The translations under genes were made by a program, and so were the position numbers. A stretch of DNA of 64,000 nt, taken from the NCBI GenBank assembly GCA_023374025.1, contig SIJG01000118.1:186001-250000 (forward strand), written 5' to 3'. Shown in pieces: positions 47,413-56,749 of this stretch (within the stretch, counting starts at the first letter, position 1; every line of letters starts with the position of its first letter). The notes under the pieces were generated by a model that ran no database searches, had not been told where the DNA came from, and saw only the letters and a program-made list of their open reading frames with translations. The DNA is from Heterodera schachtii. Taxonomy: Eukaryota > Nematoda > Chromadorea > Rhabditida > Heteroderidae.

Positions 47413-48090
47413 ATTTTAATTATTACCATGGCTTTGGATTTTTTTAATAGCAATCGCATGGTAAGCTTAAAAATAGCATTTTTACTTGCTTTCTTTTTAG
47501 CGAGTTTTTAGCACAAAAAAGTTTTTGTAATTTTGGCTTTTTGGCAAATATTTTGGAGTTTATTATAAATATTTTATTGGATTGATTAGAGTATTTATTA
47601 CTATTTTTATATTGTTTTAATTATAATTAAAAGCATATGAAAATATTATATTTTTTTAATATGTAACGCCCACCAATACAATTAGGATTTCAGAGTAATG
47701 AGAGAGCAATTGTTAAAGCAATAAAATTTTCACAACATAATTTGTATTAAAGAGTAGACAAATGCTTCGGTAATATTTATCATGTAAAAATAAATAAATG
47801 AAAAAATATAACGCATAAAAAAGATTTATTAGAAATATTATTTAAAGATAAAATGAAATTAATTAAAAAATTAATAATATTGATGAAATTCTGTTAATCC
47901 GACGCATAGTAAGACCGAGTAATTACAATTGGCTTACTTAACTATAAATATTATAATTTTTTGAAAAAAAAAAGTTATCACTAACAAAATAAAACCGTGT
48001 TCTTATGTCAAACGTAGTGAGCCGGACAAGAAAAACATCAAAATCAAATAAGCAAATAAACTGAGGCTGCGGATTAGTAAAAATAAATAA
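47413..48090 (-). repeat. Module R8, inverted copy running across the palindrome's right edge
   Basis: Reverse complement of about 56750-57560. Shared landmarks on the minus strand: CTTGTCCGGCTCACTACG with TTTGACATAAG, TTGCTCTC near ATTGTGTTGGTGGGCGTTAC, AAACTCCAAAATATTTGGC, and GCTAAAAACTCGC. The palindrome ends at 47520 inside this module; the module continues seamlessly to the right. The matching left edge at 41191 has unrelated sequence outside. Confidence 0.9.
47975..48090 (-). repeat. Variable-core cassette U (inverted; same core as cassette L)
   Basis: Minus strand: TTGATGTTTTTCTTGTCC, then GGCTCACTACGTTTGACATA. This is the only case where two cassettes share a core, and it is explained by duplication of the whole module R8. 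Confidence 0.82.
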
Positions 48091-49244
48091 ATAAAATTAA
48101 TGATTTAAAAAAATCTGAAATTATATTTTTATGAGAATTTGAAAATAAATTAACATGATTTATTGTTATTCATTTATTAAAAATATATAATTTTTTTAAA
48201 ATTATATTCTAAATATGCTGCAAAAGAAAATATACCTTTATTTATTTCTTAAAGATTTGGTTGTATATTTTAAACTACTAAAAAAGCTTTTATTCATCAA
48301 GAGATTATACATAGAAACACAATTAATTATAAAACCGAATTCTTATAATTTGGATTAATGATTAAAAGCACTGTTAAATAAAACAATTATATAGTTTAAC
48401 TTAAAAAATAAAAATAAACGAAACATCTCGAATACACTGGAGAAATACTAAATAAAAAATTATTATTATAATACATTGAACAAAAGCTGATTGGAATATA
48501 AAAATTTGCCAATTACTATTGTTTTAAAGGTAAACAAATTTATATAAACAGGTTTCAACAGGGTATATTGGAGAAGCTACAAAACAAAAAATATATATAA
48601 TTTAATGATGGTAATGTTAAAAGTAAATTAAAAATATATCTGCATAAAAGATTAAAAATATTTTAAATATTTAATAATAAATCTTTAAATTATTTATAAA
48701 GAAGACGAAAATAAAAAGTGATAATTATAAAATTATCTTGGTTTTTTCAAATACATTTTGTTAATTAACTAATAATAATTTATAATTTGCCAAATATCTT
48801 TGAATCTTTTATTAAAACAATTTTGTATAGCATTATTTATAACCTTAGTAGAGCTATATTATTGAAAAATATATTTATTCATTTTTAAATAAGATTTAAA
48901 ATAATTATTTTTTTAAATTAAAATGACTTTGTCTTTAGTAGAATGGAAATAAACTAGAAAAAATATAAACGAAAAACATTTTTTTGCTTAATACGTCAAA
49001 GGAAAAAATTAAAGTTTAATAAAACAAAAAGTAAAATTGTAAAAAATAATTATAATATGAAGAAAAAATTTTTTAAATGACAAATAAACTGATTATAAAG
49101 GATTTACTTAATATATATTCACCTAAGATAAGGGAGAAAGACAACATAAAGATATGAAAAAACATAATATATCCTTATTGAAGAAATTCTATTTTTTATC
49201 AAAAATATTACGTTAAAGCCTAAATAATAATTCACAATTCTTTG
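48091..49244. other. A-rich AT desert
   Basis: No gene. 48548-48580 (TTTCAACAGGGTATATTGGA) is a mildly GC-richer patch. Confidence 0.5.
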
Positions 49245-49425
49245 AATATTCGAAAGAAATTTCAAAATTATAAAAAAAAATCTATTTTTAGTAGTCAGCC
49301 GACATTGTTTTTTTCTTATTGTAGATGTTTTATCATTTATTCTTGTTGGGTACTGTCAAAAATGAAATGATGGAAGGGAGAATCGCACTTCGTCGAGAAT
49401 TTTTGATTTATTGTTTGTAGTTTTT
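49245..49425 (+). repeat. Variable-core cassette I
   Basis: Left frame GAAAGAAATTTCAAAATTAT, TTTTTAGTAGTCAGCCGACA, then TTTATTCTTGTT. Core 49346-49381, with GATGGAAGGGAGAA. Right frame TCGCACTTCGTCGAGAATTT, then TTGATTTATTGTTTG. The + strand switches from A-rich to T-rich at this unit. Confidence 0.82.
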
Positions 49426-50563
49426 AGTTAATTATTTGAAAATATTAGAGAATATAATTATTCATTATGTTCTTCTGTATTATAGCCAACATATCTAATT
49501 AATAGATTAAAATAATTATATTATTAATTAATTAAATTAATTTATTCTGTACTGAAATGACCCATCCCTCTGAAAGTCACTCACTGATATTTTTGTCACT
49601 TCGTCTTAGCACCCCTTTTTCATATTTATATTAACAAGCACAATTGACATATATTAATCTTGTTTTAGTTTCAATAAGTTTTCCATATAAAAAATTATGT
49701 ATAAGAATACTTTAATTCCTTATCTAGTGAATTATTTTTTTCATTTTGCTTTGGTTGTCTAACAATAAGTATTCAAAGTTCAGCTTTTTATTTTATTTAT
49801 TAAGTTTTATTTTTACCATTTCAATTTTTATTACTTATTTTGGTTCCGTACAGAGTCTTATCATTTTCTTTCTTTTTATGTTTATTTACTTAAACTTAGT
49901 TCATTTTGCATTGCCGAATATTCAATTAAAAAATTTTTTAATCATTAATGTCATCATTAGCCAACAGATCTAATTTTTAAATTTTCTATAAAACCTTTTC
50001 TATAATTTGTCGCCGACCCATCCGCCACGAATGAATTCACTTTCGTTAAACAATTTTATATTTTATTATTTTTTTTAAATATAGCTAATAAAACTAGAAA
50101 GTTGTATTAAACATTTTTTATTTTTTCCTTAAAATAACCAAAAAAAATTTTTTTAAAGAATTAATTATTAATTACTGCTACATATTAAAACAATTCAGTT
50201 TTCTTATTTTTATTTTTATCTATATAAGAAAAACATTAGTTATTAATTTTTTAAATTTGTTTAGTCAAAATTATTATTTCTTGTCCTTGTGCTAACTTTA
50301 TGATTAAGTTTAATAAAATATAATTAGTTTTTATAAATGAGTAATTTAATTTGACATTTTTTTAAATTTTCGTTTTTTTAATTAAAGACTTTTTAAATCG
50401 GTTTGCATCATTCCATTTTTCTTTTCTCTTTCTATAAAGAATTATTAAATAAATGTTTTTATTTATCATTGAAAAATAATTCCATTTGTCAATTTTAAGA
50501 AATGCGAATAAATGAGGATTTCATCTTTATCGCTATGATAATTTCAAAAATAATAATAATTAC
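49426..50563. other. T-rich AT desert
   Basis: 49558-49615 (CCATCCCTCTGAAAGTCACT) and 50010-50035 (GCCGACCCATCCGCCACG) are isolated GC-richer patches. The 75-codon frame at 49746-49973 is hydrophobic and T-driven, with no recognisable family. Confidence 0.5.
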
Positions 50564-50565
50564 TA

Positions 50566-50989
50566 AGGCCCCGACTTTTAGTGACGAAAAATTTCAAATT
50601 AGTTGACTAAAATAGTGTCGAAAAAATGCTAAAATAGTGAAAAAAGTCCAAAATAGTGAGAAATAGTGACATAATTTTCAGCCAAAAATAAGCAAAAATT
50701 TATTCACTGATGCAGTTGCAAATGAATTAAATTTCCTTTATAATATTTTCTTGGCAAATATTGAAATTTTTAAACCAAAAATGGGGGAGAAAATTTGAAA
50801 AAATTTGAAATTTTTTTTTAATCCGATTGAATTTTCACTATTTTAAGTGATGAAGTGCCAAATAGTGATTTATAATGACCGATAATGAGATCCAAACCGA
50901 AAAATTTCAACGCAGAAATGCGTTTTTTGAGCTTTTTTCAAAACAATTGAGCAAAAAAAAAAGAAGTTTTTTACTAGAAATCTGGGCGC
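50566..50989. mobile_element. 424-bp MITE with TA duplication (AGGCCCCGACTTTTAG end)
   Basis: Left end AGGCCCCGACTTTTAGTG and right end, read inward, GCGCCCAGATTTCTAGTA agree at about 13 of 18 places; both are flanked by TA. Subterminal zones contain AAAATAGTG words (50607-50670) and their complements CACTATTTT (50836-50846). More diverged than the 12.96-kb and 23-kb MITEs, hence an older insertion. Confidence 0.75.
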
Positions 50990-50991
50990 TA

Positions 50992-51503
50992 ATAATTACA
51001 TTCTCGTTTTGTTTTCTTTGTTATTGTTTAAAATAAACTTAGCAAGTTCTGTTTTAAGTTTTTTTAATTTATTCTTAGAATAAAATTTGAAAATGATAAA
51101 AACATGAATTATATTTTATTATCAAAAAATTTTGTCAGATGAAATGAGTAGGCGACTTTGTTAATGATTTTAATAATTCCCAATTGTGTTGGATTTGTTC
51201 AAGTTAAAATTTTAATTTTAATAATAAAATTTAATTTATAATAAATGAAATTTAAATCAAGTATAATTTATGGTTTTAGCAAAAAAAGCCAAAACCCACA
51301 AAATTCAGGCAAAAAACACAAAAAACAAAACAATAATAAATACGAATCTAATATTTAATATTTCTTTATATTATATAACTTTATATCGATATTTAATTTG
51401 CTTTTATTTATTAATAAAATTTAAATGCTTGACTTAAGATTTAAATGCTCGTTGATTATATATATGTTATATTGACAAGGAGTTTCATCCCTAAAACCAT
51501 TAT
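50992..51503. other. AT desert before the GC island
   Basis: 51280-51330 has GCCAAAACCCACAAAATTCA. Otherwise featureless. Confidence 0.5.
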
Positions 51504-51524
51504 CTCCCGGCCGAAGGCCGGGAG
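51504..51524. repeat. Perfect hairpin with GAA loop
   Basis: Nine-base stem CTCCCGGCC with the three-base loop GAA and the exact complement. It sits at the left edge of the GC island. The same stem-GAA-stem design recurs at 53713, 53754 and 53899. Confidence 0.95.
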
Positions 51525-52960
51525 CGCCCTGAAATTGGTGGAAGGGTCTTACAACTTTTTGAGGAGTATCCGGGAAAACTATAAGAAAAAAATCAGCGAG
51601 GACGACTGAGTCCCGAGAAGCGATTTGTCACTTTTTCGCTCATTTTAGGGCCCATAACTTTTTTCCTAAAACCCGAATCAAAAAGTTTCCGCTGGTAGGG
51701 ACCTAAGTTGAAGTGTTGACTAAAATTCAAAAAAAATTCCAGGCCTCTACCTTTAATAGGGAAGGCTGTAGGTGCGTAGACTTTTTCAGTACCAACTTTG
51801 CCCAGTTCAGTCCCGGGTGAATAACTCATTAGGGTTTGATCTGAGCGGGGGGTCGCCAGCGGGACTATTGTAGAGCTTGAAAAGCTCGATTTTTCCCGAT
51901 TTTAAATTTTCGAAAATTTTCAAAATTTTTCGAGCTAGGCCTAAAAAACTGTTTTCGGGTTTTTGAATTTTAGGATTTTTTGCCGATTTTTCCCGGGAAA
52001 ACTGAGACCACTTCCAAAACATAGTTTTTCGAGCTCTATCGACTGGTATTTTTTTCGAAAAAATTTTGGATTTTTCCCGGAAATAGAAAAAATTTTTGGC
52101 CTGAGCGGGACATTTGAGTCCCGGGCGCATAACTCTTCAGGGGTCGGTTTTAGCCAAAAAACATCTTAGGGCAAAATTGTAGCGCTTTCGAAGCTCTATC
52201 GAATGGTGCCCTAGATGTTCGAAAATTTTCAAAATTTTTCAAGCTAGGCCCCCTAGAAATTTTCGAAAATTTTTTTTGGGTTGAAGAATGGAGTGAAAAA
52301 TATTTTTCTGGGGCATTTTGAGGTGCTGAGCACGAATATGACCTTTGTTTCACGTTTCAGAATTTTTGGAATTTTTTAAAAATACTTAATTTTTTGGGAA
52401 ATTTTAGGCCCTCAGGATTTTGGGTTACAATTGAAAATCCATAGCTCATTTCATTGTGGGACGATTCTCATGAAATAAAGCTTTAAAAATAGCAAAAAAT
52501 ATGGAGAATTTTATGGGATTAATTTGGTATTTCTATCTCTAAAAAGAAAAAAGTTATTTTAGAATTTCTGGAAAAATTCGATTTTTCAGAAAAATTTTTA
52601 TAACTCAGTTCTGAAAAGACATTCTGGAAAATTAAAATACTACAAAAATCCGCAATTTTTTGCTCAATAAGATAAAATTTATTTTAAATTTTTATCACAT
52701 TTTTAAAAATTGTTATAGAAATAAAAGTGATTTTGGGATTCGGGACCAAAGGGGGGAACCAGGATTTTTGAGTTGAAAATTTTTTTCACCAAAAATCTTC
52801 CAAAAAGATGTTTTTAGGTGTATTTTTGGATGCTGATCACGATTACATGATCAGATTTTACTTTTGACATAATTCAGACCTCAGAATCCTTGTGTGATTG
52901 GGGATTCTGAGGCATCATTTTGAGGGGGGGGGGAAGTTCGGATCCGGGGCGGTGTACATT
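51504..52960. other. GC-rich island of internally repeated non-coding sequence
   Basis: About 1.45 kb far richer in G+C than anything around it. It contains two tandem diverged copies of a unit of about 308 bp: CAGTCCCGGGTGAATAACTC at 51807 and GAGTCCCGGGCGCATAACTC at 52115, each followed by AGCTCGA- or AGCTCTATCGA-type words and TTTTCAAAATTTTTCnAGCT plus AGGCC (51908 and 52217). It ends with a run of ten G at 52924-52933 and GGATCCGGGGCGGTGT. Frames of 67-107 codons occur on both strands but are mutually overlapping and share no codon pattern between the two unit copies. Most likely a repetitive-element fragment or transferred piece of unknown origin. Confidence 0.7.
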
Positions 52961-53246
52961 ATTTTTCTTTCTTTTTTTTGGGTTACTTTTCAATGTTTTT
53001 AATTCATTTAAAAGAGTGTTTGTTTTTTTAAATTAATTTTTTAATTTAAATTAAATTATTTTTTTATAAAAATTCTTTTATTAATTTTTTTTTAAATTGA
53101 AGAATTTCATATATTTTTTAAATTGAGTTTGTGAGAAATTAATTTCATTTCAATTTAAATAAATTTAAATTATAATAAGCTTCAGTTTTTTTATTAATAA
53201 AAATAAGAATTATTTTACAATTTTTAAAAATTAATAATGCATTTTT
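52961..53246. other. T-rich AT spacer
   Basis: No feature. Confidence 0.5.
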
Positions 53247-53337
53247 GTACCTCTTCTAATCACCTTTGTACCTCTTCTCATCACCTTTGTACCTCTTCTA
53301 ATCACGATTGTACCTCTTCTAATCACCTTTGTACCTC
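53247..53337 (+). repeat. 21-bp tandem array, GTACCTCTTCTAATCACCTTT
   Basis: Five units with an exact 21-bp period; variants are TCTCATCAC and ATCACGATT. The last unit is truncated after GTACCTC. A period divisible by three leaves one frame open, but no start or flanking frame supports translation. Confidence 0.95.
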
Positions 53338-53564
53338 ACATTTTTTGTTTTGTATTATTAATAATAAATAAAAATTTTTAATTTATTTAAATGATTTTGG
53401 TGAATAAATGTTTTAATTTTTTAATTTAATTTAATATTGTTTTATTAATTTATTTTAAATTATTTCTGATGAATAAATGTTTTATTTAATTTGAATCTTC
53501 GAGAAATTAATTCCTTTCAATTTCAATAAATATTTTCTATATTATAAATTTCAAACTTTATGTA

Positions 53565-53695
53565 CATCGTCTAATAAATGTTGTACCTCTTCTAATAAAT
53601 GTTGTACCTATTCTAATCACTGTTGTACCTCTTCTAATAAATGTTGTACCTCTTTTAATCACCGTTGTACCTCTTATAATTGCCGTTGTCAGAAC
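53565..53695 (+). repeat. 21-bp tandem array, second block
   Basis: Six units of the same family, TTGTACCTCTTCTAATAAAT with TAATCAC variants, 230 bp after the first block and in the same orientation. A third, degenerate pair lies at 53833-53875 (TTGTACCTCTCCCACCCGTG). Confidence 0.93.
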
Positions 53696-53699
53696 TCAA

Positions 53700-53791
53700 C
53701 AAATTTAAAAAACGGGCGCGAAGCGCCCGTCGGAGCTCAACAAATTTAAAAAACGGGCGCGAAGCGCCCGTCTGAGGCCGCAAAGCGGCCT
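53700..53791. repeat. Tandem GC hairpins with GAA and AAA loops
   Basis: The unit CAACAAATTTAAAAAA plus hairpin CGGGCGC-GAA-GCGCCCG occurs twice, 41 bp apart (hairpins at 53713-53729 and 53754-53770). A third hairpin, AGGCCGC-AAA-GCGGCCT, is at 53775-53791. Each GAA hairpin contains GCGAAGC, a sequence known in vitro to form an exceptionally stable DNA mini-hairpin. Confidence 0.95.
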
Positions 53792-53832
53792 AAAAATCGC
53801 TGATAATTTTCTAAAAATTTCAAATCTCTTCA

Positions 53833-53945
53833 GTTGTACCTCTCCCACCCGTGGTTGTACCTCTTCCCCCGTGAACAGCCTAGGTAGCGAAGCTCCCAAA
53901 GCGCGAAGCGCTTTTTCCCAAGCCCAGATCCGACGGTTCACGCAC
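53833..53945. repeat. Degenerate 21-bp units and a fourth GAA hairpin
   Basis: Two GC-shifted units of the 21-bp family, then GTAGCGAAGCTCCC and the hairpin AAGCGC-GAA-GCGCTT at 53899-53913. The minus-strand frame at 53705-53941 reads through all of this and is not a gene. Confidence 0.85.
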
Positions 53946-54074
53946 CCGCTAGTTTATTCATTAAAAAGATAAATAATTTTGTTTTGAGTTTTTTTTTCAT
54001 TTAAAAACGATATTTTTAATATTACTTTTTTCATTTATTTCGAGAATTTAAGGCGTATAATAATTTCGAAATTT

Positions 54075-54285
54075 TATTTTATTTTTTTTAAAGTAAAAAG
54101 AATTTCAACATTTTTTCAGGTATAAAGTATTTATTTTATTTTATTTGTTTTTAGTAATTCGTCAACTTAGTTTCTTTTATTAAATTATTTATCAATTATT
54201 CTTGTCCTCTCCTGTATATTGTGACGATGGTGGTGTATCGGTCGCACTTGGTCGTTAAACTTTTGTTTTATTGTATGATTTTAGT
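54075..54285 (+). repeat. Variable-core cassette J (reference copy)
   Basis: The most complete copy of the family. Left frame: AAAAAGAATTTCAACATTTT, AAAGTATTTATTTTATTTTA, GTTTTTAGTAATTCGTCAAC, TTATCAATTATTCTTGTCC. Core 54207-54240, 34 bp with ATTGTGACGATGGTGGTGTA. Right frame: GTCGCACTTGGTCGTTAAAC, then TTTTGTTTTATTGTATGATT. The right frame continues into ATGAAGCAAAAACCAAAC, as in the copy at 7285. No frame crosses the unit. Cores differ between copies while frames are kept, the reverse of what decay alone gives. Confidence 0.9.
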
Positions 54286-54669
54286 TAATTAATAAATTTT
54301 AATTATATGAAATTTTTTATTTATTTATGAAGCAAAAACCAAACAAAATAATAAAAAAAAATGAAAAGAAATATTTAAATTACAGAAATATTCGGCTTTT
54401 TTCACAATAAACATCTTAATAGTTTAACTGATTAATTTATTATAATTAGATATTATTAGTAGATATTTTATTTTTTATTTTTTTGAAAAGCTTTCTGACT
54501 GTTAATTATTTAATAATGTTTAATTATATTTTTTTACTTTTAAAAATATAAAATATCATTGACATGTTGTTCATATTTTTTGTTGAATAGGTCATAAATG
54601 ATTTGTTTTGAGTACTGAATTTTTCTTATATAATTTTCCATAATTTAATGTTTTTTTATTTGAATCAAT

Positions 54670-54835
54670 ATTCGAGAAAAATTTCAAAACTTTATAAAAT
54701 AAAGCAACTATTTTTTAATAATCATTCGACTTAGTTATTTTATTATTGTAGATGATTTATCAATTATACTTGTCCGAATCGTAGTAACAATCGATTGGGT
54801 TGGTGTAGAGTCTCATTTCGTCGTTGACTTCTTCT
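54670..54835 (+). repeat. Variable-core cassette K
   Basis: Left frame GAGAAAAATTTCAAAACTTT, ATAATCATTCGACTTAGTTA, GATGATTTATCAATTATACT, TGTCC. Core 54775-54808, with CGATTGGGTTGGTGTA. Right frame GTCTCATTTCGTCGTTGACT. Repeat R4 begins directly after it. Confidence 0.85.
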
Positions 54836-55107
54836 GTTGAGAGAATACCATTGTCAAGCACTTTGATGGGTCTCTTCTACCTTTTCCTCCAATATTATTT
54901 TTAAAATTGTTCACTTAATTAATTATTTTTTTAATAGGATAATTAAAATAATTATTACTTGGTTCAAATATACTTATTTTTATAATCATGACAATTTAGT
55001 TTTTATTATAAGTTTAATTTTTTCAATGTTATAGAAAATTTAAATAATTATTCTTACATTAAATTGAATTTATTTTTTCTCGTTGAGTGCTCCCACAGTA
55101 ATGAGTT
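54830..55107 (+). repeat. Repeat R4, interrupted copy (left part)
   Basis: Matches 20340-20600. It stops at the target duplication of FB2 and resumes at 55789. Confidence 0.82.
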
Positions 55108-55115
55108 ATATTTTT
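55108..55115 (+). repeat. Target duplication, left (ATATTTTT)
   Basis: Eight bases repeated exactly at 55789-55796. Low complexity makes a chance match possible, but the position directly at both element ends supports it. Confidence 0.75.
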
Positions 55116-55788
55116 CGTGCTGAGACAAACCGAAAATAGTCTCAGTGTGGGCGAACCGAAAATGTCTCAGTAGGGGCGAACCGAAAAATAATCTCAGTGT
55201 GGGCGAACCGAAAAAAGTCTCAATGTCAATAAAAAATATTTAAGTTTAATTATACAATTTAATTCGGTCACGAAAAATAATAATTTTAATTAGACAATTA
55301 TTTAAAAAAATAAATTAAAATAAAAACATTCTTTTAATTTCAAATCTTGAAGCCATCAAATTGATAGGGTAAGCTTACTAGAGGATTTTTCATTAAAAAA
55401 ACAATTCTACTAATTTTCTTCTGAAATTTCATCCAATATTTTAGTAAATTTAACTTCTTCATTCGTTTCTCCATAAATTCAGCATTTTCCTATAAATTTT
55501 ACTTCATCACTATACTTTTTTCCCTAATGTTACAATTCAAAAATTATTTGCATTTATTAATGGTACGAATGTTTACATTTATTTTGAGCAGAATCTATGA
55601 AGAAAAAACATTGAAGAAAAGTTGAAGCTCTCAATTATATTATTGTTTTATTTTAAAATTTTTAACATTATTATAATATTTTTAAAAAAAAACATTGCTT
55701 TAAATAATTAAATTTAAATTTTTTTATTGACACTGAGACTGTTTTCGGTTCGCCCACACTGAGACTATTTTCGGTTCGACCTAGCACC
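55116..55788. mobile_element. Foldback element FB2 (673 bp)
   Basis: Ends CGTGCTGAGACAAACCGAAA and, inverted, GGTGCTAGGTCGAACCGAAA. Subrepeats of 25-27 bp (GGGCGAACCGAAAA plus TAGTCTCAGTGT) number about four on the left (55117-55235) and two on the right (55728-55788). The unit aligns with the 26-bp unit of FB1: both begin GGGCGAA and have CGAAAAA followed by CA. The interior is non-coding. It sits inside repeat R4, whose uninterrupted copy is at 20.3-20.65 kb. Confidence 0.92.
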
Positions 55789-55796
55789 ATATTTTT
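55789..55796 (+). repeat. Target duplication, right (ATATTTTT)
   Basis: Pairs with 55108-55115. Confidence 0.75.
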
Positions 55797-55840
55797 AAGT
55801 ATTTTATTTTATTTTATATTTAATCATTCTCGTAGATTTG
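55797..55840 (+). repeat. Repeat R4, interrupted copy (right part)
   Basis: AAGTATTTTATTTTATTTTA then TATTTAATCATTCTCG continues the alignment with 20610-20655. Confidence 0.72.
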
Positions 55841-56749
55841 TAACATTTTTTATTTTGGTAGCACATTTATTGCATTTCTTTACATTTGTTTATTTTATAA
55901 ATTCAACTTTGATTTAAGTTTTTAAATTTGATTAAATATTACTTCCTTTAAATTTCACGTAACTATTTATTCTCATAAACGCATTTTTCTTAATACATGA
56001 TGCTTTTAAAATTGAACTTGTATTTTATTCTGAGTTACAGGTTTTATGAAATATTTTTCAATGAACGCCATAAAACCCAAAAAATTCATCCAAAACCCAT
56101 AACAAAACGATTCAATAATTCAATTTATTTAAGGATATAAATTATTTCCACAGAATCATAAAAAATTTTCATGGACTTTCAGTAAATAAACTGAAAATAT
56201 TTATGTGCAATTTCCACTCAACTATTTTCCGGTCACTTCAATGTTAATTATTTCTTTCGATGATAAAAAAATAAAATTTTCTTTAATAATTTTTAAATAA
56301 AAGAATCCTAATGTTTAATTAATTCTATATATGTTTTTTAATCTTATGAAAATTTTTTGTTTTTAAAATTTTATCCATTTGAATTGAATTAATTTATTTT
56401 TAGCAATTGACTTGTAATTTGATATAACTTAATAATTTAAATAACTCACTATAATTTAATATGAGAAAAACATTAATAAAATAATTTGTTCATAAAAATA
56501 TATATTGAATTGTTAGTATGTAAAAATAAATTTTTTTTTTTTTGTATATTCAATTTCAACTGCTTTTTTCTTTAAAATATTTTCTTTTTAATTTATTATC
56601 TCACCTATTTTATTTAATTAATTGATCTTGATTATAAATATTTTTATCTTTTTTGGCGTTTTCTTTGTTTATATGATTTTACCGAATAACTAATTTAACT
56701 TTTATAATTTTTATAATTTTTCTCTTAAGGATGCTTAATGCATTAATTT
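55841..56749. other. AT desert
   Basis: 56065-56100 has ATAAAACCCAAAAAATTCAT, related to words at 51285. No gene. Confidence 0.5.

Larger units (their letters stand above)
41191..47520. repeat. Giant near-perfect inverted repeat (2.5-kb arms, 1.26-kb spacer)
   Basis: The left arm 41191-43723 and right arm 44987-47520 are reverse complements almost base for base. Paired positions sum to 88710 or 88711, so I detect about one single-base indel in 2.5 kb. The spacer is 43724-44986. A 65-codon frame starting GTG at 41831 reappears unchanged at 46880 on the minus strand purely because of this symmetry. The central part is a foldback element (43478-45232). The arms also contain repeats R3 and R7 and a GC palindrome. 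Near identity implies a recent event or ongoing conversion between arms. Confidence 0.97.

Noticed and set aside
51593..52353. Overlapping frames of 67-107 codons in the GC island as genes
   Set aside because: They occur on both strands, overlap each other, and the two tandem unit copies do not share a frame. Raised G+C alone lengthens open frames.
53705..53941. 78-codon arginine-rich minus-strand frame
   Set aside because: It runs through GC hairpins and 21-bp units; alanine, arginine and leucine repeats follow from GCGCGAAGCGC.
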